NCBI GenBank assembly: GCA_020346245.1
Contig: CP070778.1
Span: 77,285 to 125,634, forward strand
Direction of reading: 5' to 3'
Source of the DNA: Flavobacteriaceae bacterium
Lineage (GTDB): Bacteria; Bacteroidota; Bacteroidia; Flavobacteriales; Flavobacteriaceae
Length of the DNA stretch: 48,350 nucleotides
The position numbers were made by a program, and so were the translations under genes. Under the pieces are notes generated by a model. The model was given only the letters and a program-made list of their open reading frames with translations, had not been told where the DNA came from and ran no database searches. Below are positions 43,986 to 48,350 of this stretch, piece by piece (positions within the stretch are counted from its first letter, which is position 1; each line of letters starts with the position of its first letter).

Positions 43986-44750
43986 ATGCGTATAATTGGT
44001 CTTCTTTTACTTAGTTTTTGTCTGGGAAGTAGTAGCCTGTATTCTCAAATAGTGAATATAGAGTCGGCAAGAATGCAAACTGATTCTGTGAGATTTGTAT
44101 TGAGCAATGATTTTGCGTTTAGGTATAATGATAATGACGGGAACTATATCTTCGAAGTTAGGGATAATATATACACACAGTTAAAATCTAAGGATTTTCG
44201 AAAGTTATATTTTTTACTGGGCAATTTTGGCCTTATCCGTTCCGAAGGGGAGGATTTTTCAAATAACTGGCTTTTACATCTGAGATTTAATTACCGGCTT
44301 ACCCGTGTCATAAGACTGGAGACTTTTGTTCAAAGTCAGGGCAATCAATTATTAGATGTAAGCGGCAGACATTTGTTTGGGGCAGGCTTACGTTTTAGGG
44401 CCATTGCAACGGAGCACATAAGGTTGTATCTGGCAAATTCCTATATGTATGAAATGGAACTAAGTGATGCCTTAAACCAAAATTTTTATAACCACAGGAA
44501 TAATACCTATATGTCATTTTCAGTCGAACTGCCAAAAAGTAAAATTATTATTACCAACATTCTCTATTATCAGCCCTTATACAGAGATATTAGTAATTAT
44601 AATATCTCGGAACAGTTCAAAATTGAGGTCCCGCTTAGTGCAAAAATAAGCGTGAATAGCTCATTCTATTATTTTTTTGACAGCCAGACTCCTGCCAACA
44701 GGTCGCAGTACACTTCAACTTTATTTATCGGAATTGGCGTCAATTTATGA
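43986..44750 (+). CDS. DUF481 family outer-membrane protein
   Basis: The 254-residue protein has a signal peptide ending near SLYSQ and a beta-rich body with VRFVLSNDFAFRYNDNDGNYIFE, LHLRFNYRLTRVIRLETFVQSQGN, LFGAGLRFRAI and the C-terminal strand STLFIGIGVNL. The alternating strands and the terminal aromatic/hydrophobic strand fit a small outer-membrane barrel of the DUF481 type. Function unknown. It stands alone; the 174 bases downstream hold a presumed promoter of the YtxH-like unit and no gene. Confidence 0.72.
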   Translation: MRIIGLLLLSFCLGSSSLYSQIVNIESARMQTDSVRFVLSNDFAFRYNDNDGNYIFEVRDNIYTQLKSKDFRKLYFLLGNFGLIRSEGEDFSNNWLLHLRFNYRLTRVIRLETFVQSQGNQLLDVSGRHLFGAGLRFRAIATEHIRLYLANSYMYEMELSDALNQNFYNHRNNTYMSFSVELPKSKIIITNILYYQPLYRDISNYNISEQFKIEVPLSAKISVNSSFYYFFDSQTPANRSQYTSTLFIGIGVNL

Positions 44751-44924
44751 GGGAGCTTAGGGTTACTAATTTTGTTTCCTTTGCCAAAACATGTTTTAAT
44801 TGCTTCTAGCTCATATACACTTCAGGTATATTGTGTTGGGTTATTTGAATTATAACCTGGTATGTTTAAGGCCCAAAGTTGTATCTTTATTAGTTCATTA
44901 TCTAAATAATTTAAAAATTAAACT

Positions 44925-45254
44925 ATGGATAATTCAGGGAACACCTTAGTTGGATTAATTGCCGGGGCAGCCATAGGCGTTGCTCTTGGTGTATTGTTTG
45001 CACCTGACAAAGGAGAGGTTACGCGAAAAAAATTGGCTGAAGAAGCTGAAGCTGCCAGGGCAAATCTTTCTGAAACTGCAATTGATTTAAAAGAAAGAGT
45101 AGAGGAGGCTTTTGACTTGGAATCGGAAACATTAGAAAGTCGTATGGAAGGAATTCTTTCAGATGCGAGCTATAAAGCAGACGATGTTATTTCTGCTCTG
45201 GAGCAAAAGTTGGCCGAATTGAAAGCCAGGAATAAAAAATTACAGAAATCTTAA
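44925..45254 (+). CDS. YtxH domain protein
   Basis: The 109-residue protein has one N-terminal membrane helix with glycines (TLVGLIAGAAIGVALGVLFAPDKG) followed by a charged helical tail, the YtxH/gas vesicle protein-like pattern. YtxH-type proteins are general-stress proteins of unknown role. It is the first of three tightly packed genes: 2 bases separate it from the next one. In flavobacteria this unit (YtxH, holin-like, small basic protein) recurs. Confidence 0.85.
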   Translation: MDNSGNTLVGLIAGAAIGVALGVLFAPDKGEVTRKKLAEEAEAARANLSETAIDLKERVEEAFDLESETLESRMEGILSDASYKADDVISALEQKLAELKARNKKLQKS

Positions 45255-45256
45255 TA

Positions 45257-45604
45257 ATGAGTATACTAGAATCACTTAATCAGACTTCCAATAAAGCCAT
45301 TAATCTTGGCGAGGAGTATATCAGTAAAACCCAGGAATATTACGAACTTAAAGTATTTCAGCAACTTACTGCCACCACCAGTATGTTTTGCAAAGCTGCA
45401 ATATTAGGCAGCCTTGGATTTTTAGTAATTATTTTATTGATTGTCGCAGGCACTTTGGCTTTAAACAACCTTGTAGGCAATATGATCTATGCCTGCTTGA
45501 TTAGTGCGGGGATTTTATGTTTGTTAGGAGCCATAATTTATGCCCTTAGATTTCGAATAGAAAACCTTATTGTTCGAAGTATGTCCAAACAATTTTTTAA
45601 TTAA
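45257..45604 (+). CDS. Holin-X-like (phage holin family) membrane protein
   Basis: The 115-residue protein has an amphipathic N-terminus (EEYISKTQEYYELKVFQQL) and two strong membrane helices (LGSLGFLVIILLIVAGTLAL and IYACLISAGILCLLGAIIY). This matches the Phage_holin_3_6/Actinobacterial holin-X like family, also common in bacterial chromosomes without a phage. It is in the middle of the YtxH unit with no phage gene nearby, so a stress-related membrane role is more likely than lysis. Confidence 0.72.
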   Translation: MSILESLNQTSNKAINLGEEYISKTQEYYELKVFQQLTATTSMFCKAAILGSLGFLVIILLIVAGTLALNNLVGNMIYACLISAGILCLLGAIIYALRFRIENLIVRSMSKQFFN

Positions 45605-45814
45605 ATGAAGAAGTATAATAATCTTAATGAAATAAACCACGACCTAAAACGGCTAAGTCTGGAAAGGCAGATTGCCTGGGAACAAATGAAGGGTCTAAAA
45701 GAGGATTTTAAGGAAAGCGTACAGCCCTACAATTGGTTTGGCCCAATTCTGTCTTCGGCTAAGCAATATGGCATTCTTTATTTAATTCGTTTGTTATTCA
45801 AAAAGAAAAAATAA
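45605..45814 (+). CDS. Small basic protein of the YtxH unit (DUF6327-like)
   Basis: The 69-residue protein has a helical acid-base N-terminal half (LNEINHDLKRLSLERQIAWEQMKGLKEDF), a short aromatic stretch, and ends YGILYLIRLLFKKKK. The start codon follows the previous stop directly, so it is translationally coupled. It resembles the small protein often assigned to DUF6327 in this arrangement; that name is tentative. Downstream, the sequence around 45843-45856 holds the small palindrome ATGGTC-GA-GACCAT but no clear terminator. Confidence 0.6.
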   Translation: MKKYNNLNEINHDLKRLSLERQIAWEQMKGLKEDFKESVQPYNWFGPILSSAKQYGILYLIRLLFKKKK

Positions 45815-45958
45815 GACTCTTTTTCTCTTGGACTTCCTGCGCATGGTCGAGACCATTACAATAAGTCTGTCCATGTTATTTTAGGTCTTTCAATTTTCTT
45901 TGCTATCCCCGACATTATTTTTTAATTACATTTAGAGGCACCAATACAATCCATTAAT

Positions 45959-46756
45959 ATGAAGCCTTTTATTTATCTGTTAATCCTTTGTTTCTTAGTC
46001 ACAACCTCCTGTAAAGAGAAAAAAACTGAAGCTGTTGCGCAAAAAACTGAACTAAACAATTGGCAACCTTTGTTTAACGGCACTAACCTGGATGGATGGA
46101 CCATGAGAATTATAGGTTATCCTTTAGGGGAAAATTTCGGGAACACATTCAGGGTTTCGGATAGTATCTTAAGTATTCGCTATGACGCCTATGGCGATGA
46201 CTTAAACAACAGGTTTGGCGCTTTATATTTTGATGAGAAGTTAGCTAACTACAGGTTAAAAGTGGAGTATAGGTTTGTCGGAGAAACTGCTCCCGGCGCC
46301 CCTGAGTGGGGGTTTAGAGATAGTGGTGTCCAATTTCATTCCCAGTCTCCTGAATCACTTAAACCAGACCAGCCATTTCCGGTTTCACTGGAATATAACC
46401 TGCACGGAGGTAATGGAACTGACGAAAGACCGGTGGGCGCTATTTGTGCCAATGGCATGTTTGTAGAGCTCGATGGGCAAAAAAATACGGGTTATTGTAC
46501 CCCTCCCATTATAAAAAGAACTTTTCACGGGGATCAATGGGTTACGCTGGAAATTGATGTAAAGGAGAATCTTATAACTCATTATGTCAATGGGGAAGAG
46601 ATATTGCGTTATGCAAATCCAACTTTTAATCCTGAACATGAGATCTCTAAAACACTCATTGTAAATGGTGCAACCCCTGTGAAAGATGGGTATATTTCAC
46701 TGCAATCTAATGGTCATCCCATAGATTTCAGGAAAATAGAGCTTTTAAAATATTAA
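45959..46756 (+). CDS. DUF1080 (3-keto-disaccharide hydrolase-like) lipoprotein
   Basis: The 265-residue protein has a lipobox with Cys18 (TTSC). The LamG-like DUF1080 fold is seen in [49 protein letters not shown] and [24 protein letters not shown], ending in [16 protein letters not shown]. Members with assigned activity split 3-keto-glycosides. The next gene is an SDR, 13 bases away, and a cytochrome c/dehydrogenase pair follows on the other strand, which fits oxidative sugar use. Confidence 0.88.
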   Translation: MKPFIYLLILCFLVTTSCKEKKTEAVAQKTELNNWQPLFNGTNLDGWTMRIIGYPLGENFGNTFRVSDSILSIRYDAYGDDLNNRFGALYFDEKLANYRLKVEYRFVGETAPGAPEWGFRDSGVQFHSQSPESLKPDQPFPVSLEYNLHGGNGTDERPVGAICANGMFVELDGQKNTGYCTPPIIKRTFHGDQWVTLEIDVKENLITHYVNGEEILRYANPTFNPEHEISKTLIVNGATPVKDGYISLQSNGHPIDFRKIELLKY

Positions 46757-46769
46757 ACTCAAATTTAAG

Positions 46770-47522
46770 ATGCTAAAGAAATCGAAAATTGCTGTAGTAA
46801 CCGGTGCGGGATCTGGCATTGGGCGAGCAGTGGCAAAAGCACTAAATGAAGATGGATGGATTGTTATTCTTTCTGGCAGGCGTGAAAAAAATCTCGCAGA
46901 AACAGCTGCTCTATGTACTACGAACGAAGTGCTGGCAATACCAACTGATGTGAAAGATCCCCGAAGTGTCAAAAATCTTTTTGCCCAAACTCTGAAAGCC
47001 TATGGTCGCCTGGATTTACTTTTTAATAATGCCGGGGTTGGTGCTCCGGTAAAACCAATGGAAGAACTAACTCTAGAAGAATGGAAGAATGTGATAGACA
47101 CAAATTTAAATGGTGTTTTTTTCTGTATACAGGAAGCATTCAGGATAATGAAGTCCCAGGATCCCATGGGAGGAAGAATAATAAACAATGGTTCACTTTC
47201 TGCCCACGTACCACGGCCTTTTTCTGCACCCTATACGGCAAGTAAACATGCGGTAACAGGCTTAACCAGGTCTGCTTCCCTCGATGGCCGTTCCTATAAC
47301 ATTGCCTGCGGGCAAATTGATATTGGGAATTCGAAAAGTGAGATGACAAAAAAAATAGAAAAAGGAACCCTCCAGGCCGATGGCTCCTACAAAACAGAAC
47401 CTACAATTAGTCCTGAAGATGTAGGGAGGAGCATCGTTTATATGGCCGGTTTACCACTAAATACCAATGTCCCTTTTCTCACAATAATGGCCAACGAGAT
47501 GCCTTATATTGGCAGGGGTTAA
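46770..47522 (+). CDS. Short-chain dehydrogenase/reductase (SDR)
   Basis: The 250-residue protein has the cofactor motif TGAGSGIG (11-18), NNAG (86-89), and the catalytic Ser near 142 (NNGSLSAH) with Tyr155-Thr-Ala-Ser-Lys159. This is the classical SDR layout with NAD(P)-dependent oxidoreductase activity. Arg38 in the SGRR loop after the second strand suggests NADP preference. It lies 13 bases after the DUF1080 gene and probably forms an operon with it, which points to a sugar or sugar-derived substrate. Confidence 0.9.
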   Translation: MLKKSKIAVVTGAGSGIGRAVAKALNEDGWIVILSGRREKNLAETAALCTTNEVLAIPTDVKDPRSVKNLFAQTLKAYGRLDLLFNNAGVGAPVKPMEELTLEEWKNVIDTNLNGVFFCIQEAFRIMKSQDPMGGRIINNGSLSAHVPRPFSAPYTASKHAVTGLTRSASLDGRSYNIACGQIDIGNSKSEMTKKIEKGTLQADGSYKTEPTISPEDVGRSIVYMAGLPLNTNVPFLTIMANEMPYIGRG

Positions 47523-47538
47523 TAGGCATACAAGCCTT

Positions 47539-48039
47539 TTATTTTTTAATTGATGATCTGTAAGCGGCAACTTCCCCCGCTGTAATGGGATCTGCTTTAT
47601 TCCCAAAACTATTCCTGATATAAGATGCTACGTTAGCTATTTCTTCATCACCCAACATGCCATAACCCTGCATTACATTGGCATATTCAGATTTATTACG
47701 TGCCAGTCCGGCTTCAGATCCCTTTATGATAATCTCCAACAAGTTATTCTTGTCACCCAGCACATAGTCCGCTTTTATAAGAGGAGGGTTTAATCCGGGT
47801 ACACCTCCCCCATTGGCCTGATGACAGGTTAAGCATACCTGTCTGTATACTTTCCTGCCTTCTGCAAGATAAGGCGGTGGTTTAGCCTTAGTAGCAGTTT
47901 TTGAAACATTTTGTATTTCAGTTTTTGTGGGTGTTGCTTTCTTTTTATTGGAAGAATTACAACTATTCAACAATACAATTGTGGCAAGCGCACAAAGAAC
48001 CCCTGAAATAGTATCCTTCAGCAATCTGTTTTTAACCAT
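47539..48039 (-). CDS. Cytochrome c lipoprotein
   Basis: The 166-residue protein has an N-terminal signal with lipobox Cys27 (LLNSC), a low-complexity Lys/Thr linker (residues 30-55), and a monohaem class I cytochrome c domain with the haem motif Cys69-Leu-Thr-Cys72-His73. The distal Met is in VMQGYGMLGDEEI, followed by IANVASYIR. An in-frame TTG lies just upstream, but ATG 48039 is chosen. It begins 7 bases after the dehydrogenase gene and is likely its electron acceptor. Confidence 0.92.
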   Translation of the reverse strand: MVKNRLLKDTISGVLCALATIVLLNSCNSSNKKKATPTKTEIQNVSKTATKAKPPPYLAEGRKVYRQVCLTCHQANGGGVPGLNPPLIKADYVLGDKNNLLEIIIKGSEAGLARNKSEYANVMQGYGMLGDEEIANVASYIRNSFGNKADPITAGEVAAYRSSIKK

Positions 48040-48045
48040 TTTCAA

Positions 48046-48350
48046 CTATTCTTTCGTATAAACAATCCTAAACAAAGTACCTCCGGAATCATCCGATACA
48101 TAGAGAGAGCCGTCCGGGCCCTGGGCCAAACCTGTAGGCCTGTGTTTTGCCTCACTCGGGGATGAAACTTTTTCTACACCGGCAAAGCCATCAGCAAAAA
48201 CCTGCCAATCCCCGCTGGGTTTTCCATCCTTAAATGGCACAAAGGCAACTAAATACCCTTCTTGTTTTTCAGGTGCCCTGTTCCAGGAACCGTGAAATGC
48301 AATAAAAGCACCATTTTTGTATTGCTCCGGGAACATGTCTCCGGTATAGA
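48046..48350 (-). CDS. Sorbosone/glucose dehydrogenase-like protein, C-terminal part
   Basis: The gene runs off the right edge; its last about 100 residues are visible. They read YTGDMFPEQYKNGAFIAFHGSW, then YLVAFVPFKDGKPSGDWQVFADGF, HRPTGLAQGPDGSLYVSDD and GGTLFRIVY, the last propeller blades of the PQQ-type sugar dehydrogenase (GSDH/L-sorbosone dehydrogenase) fold. The visible Met in YTGDM is internal, not a start. It is followed by a cytochrome c gene, the expected electron acceptor. Confidence 0.85.
   Translation of the reverse strand, partial: YTGDMFPEQYKNGAFIAFHGSWNRAPEKQEGYLVAFVPFKDGKPSGDWQVFADGFAGVEKVSSPSEAKHRPTGLAQGPDGSLYVSDDSGGTLFRIVYTKE

Noticed and set aside
45257..45604. Holin-like protein as sign of a prophage
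   Set aside because: No other phage gene lies nearby, and the YtxH plus holin-like arrangement is a common chromosomal stress unit.
1..48350. tRNA genes, rRNA, CRISPR arrays and insertion sequences
   Set aside because: Gaps over about 90 bases were read by eye; no cloverleaf-like sequence, regular spaced repeats, transposase or flanking terminal repeats were recognised. An automatic search could still find a missed one.

Overview
The window looks like a chromosomal segment of a marine-type member of the Flavobacteriaceae (Bacteroidota). The evidence is the low-GC, Bacteroidota-style gene content (many signal-peptide lipoproteins, DUF6090, DUF2490, a Lacal_2735-type small protein, tricorn-like protease, SSS plus NagX-like pairs) and a well-formed promoter of the Bacteroidota type (TTG, 19 bases, TATCTTTG) in front of the DUF177-rpmF unit. 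Assignment to a genus is not possible from the sequence alone. No rRNA, tRNA, CRISPR array or insertion sequence was seen.

Layout. 1-2.8 kb: housekeeping genes (fabH start, rpmF, DUF177/YceD, pdxA, and divergent ribE). 2.8-15.6 kb: carbohydrate and transport functions (NagX-like acyltransferase with a sodium/solute symporter, TauE-like permease, secreted phosphatase/nuclease-family protein, glucoamylase-like lipoprotein), small stress and unknown proteins (TerB-like, DUF6090, DUF418, CotH-like), two related NTF2-fold lipoproteins and a YfcC-type transporter. 15.8-19.1 kb: a secreted tricorn-type protease.

19.2-24.5 kb: the most interesting region, a compact minus-strand peptide-export locus. 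It holds a HlyD-type adaptor, three 52-residue precursor peptides in tandem, a CPBP-family membrane protein, a fourth 45-residue precursor, and a peptidase-containing (C39) ABC exporter. All four precursors carry a double-glycine leader with the classical conserved positions, and their cores carry GxxxG motifs. Two of the precursors are clear homologues of each other, and the first gene of the triplet and the solitary fourth gene share a conserved upstream block at the same distance from the start codon. None of the four peptides is long enough to be obvious as a gene on length alone. The simplest reading is an unmodified, multi-peptide class II-bacteriocin-like (or signalling peptide) system with its own exporter, and CPBP as a candidate immunity protein.

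24.8-30.4 kb: accessory genes (orphan one-TM protein, C_GCAxxG_C_C protein, a decayed aspartic protease-PDZ gene, MFS transporter, YUCCA-like flavin monooxygenase, DUF2490 protein). 30.6-35.6 kb: a tight plus-strand operon of secreted or lipoprotein enzymes (proline iminopeptidase-like, agmatine/peptidyl-arginine deiminase-like, VOC protein, CehA/McbA-like metallohydrolase). 35.7-38.1 kb: truncated haemoglobin, sugar isomerase-like protein, sterol desaturase-family protein. 38.3-41.8 kb: a photolyase/cryptochrome cassette (DASH-type, FeS-type, TIGR03643), preceded by a small Lacal_2735-type gene with a dyad and a long hairpin upstream. 41.8-48.35 kb: divergent DoxX-like pair, aldo/keto reductase, DUF481 protein, YtxH/holin-like three-gene stress unit, DUF1080 lipoprotein, SDR, and a cytochrome c lipoprotein next to a partial sorbosone/glucose dehydrogenase-like gene.
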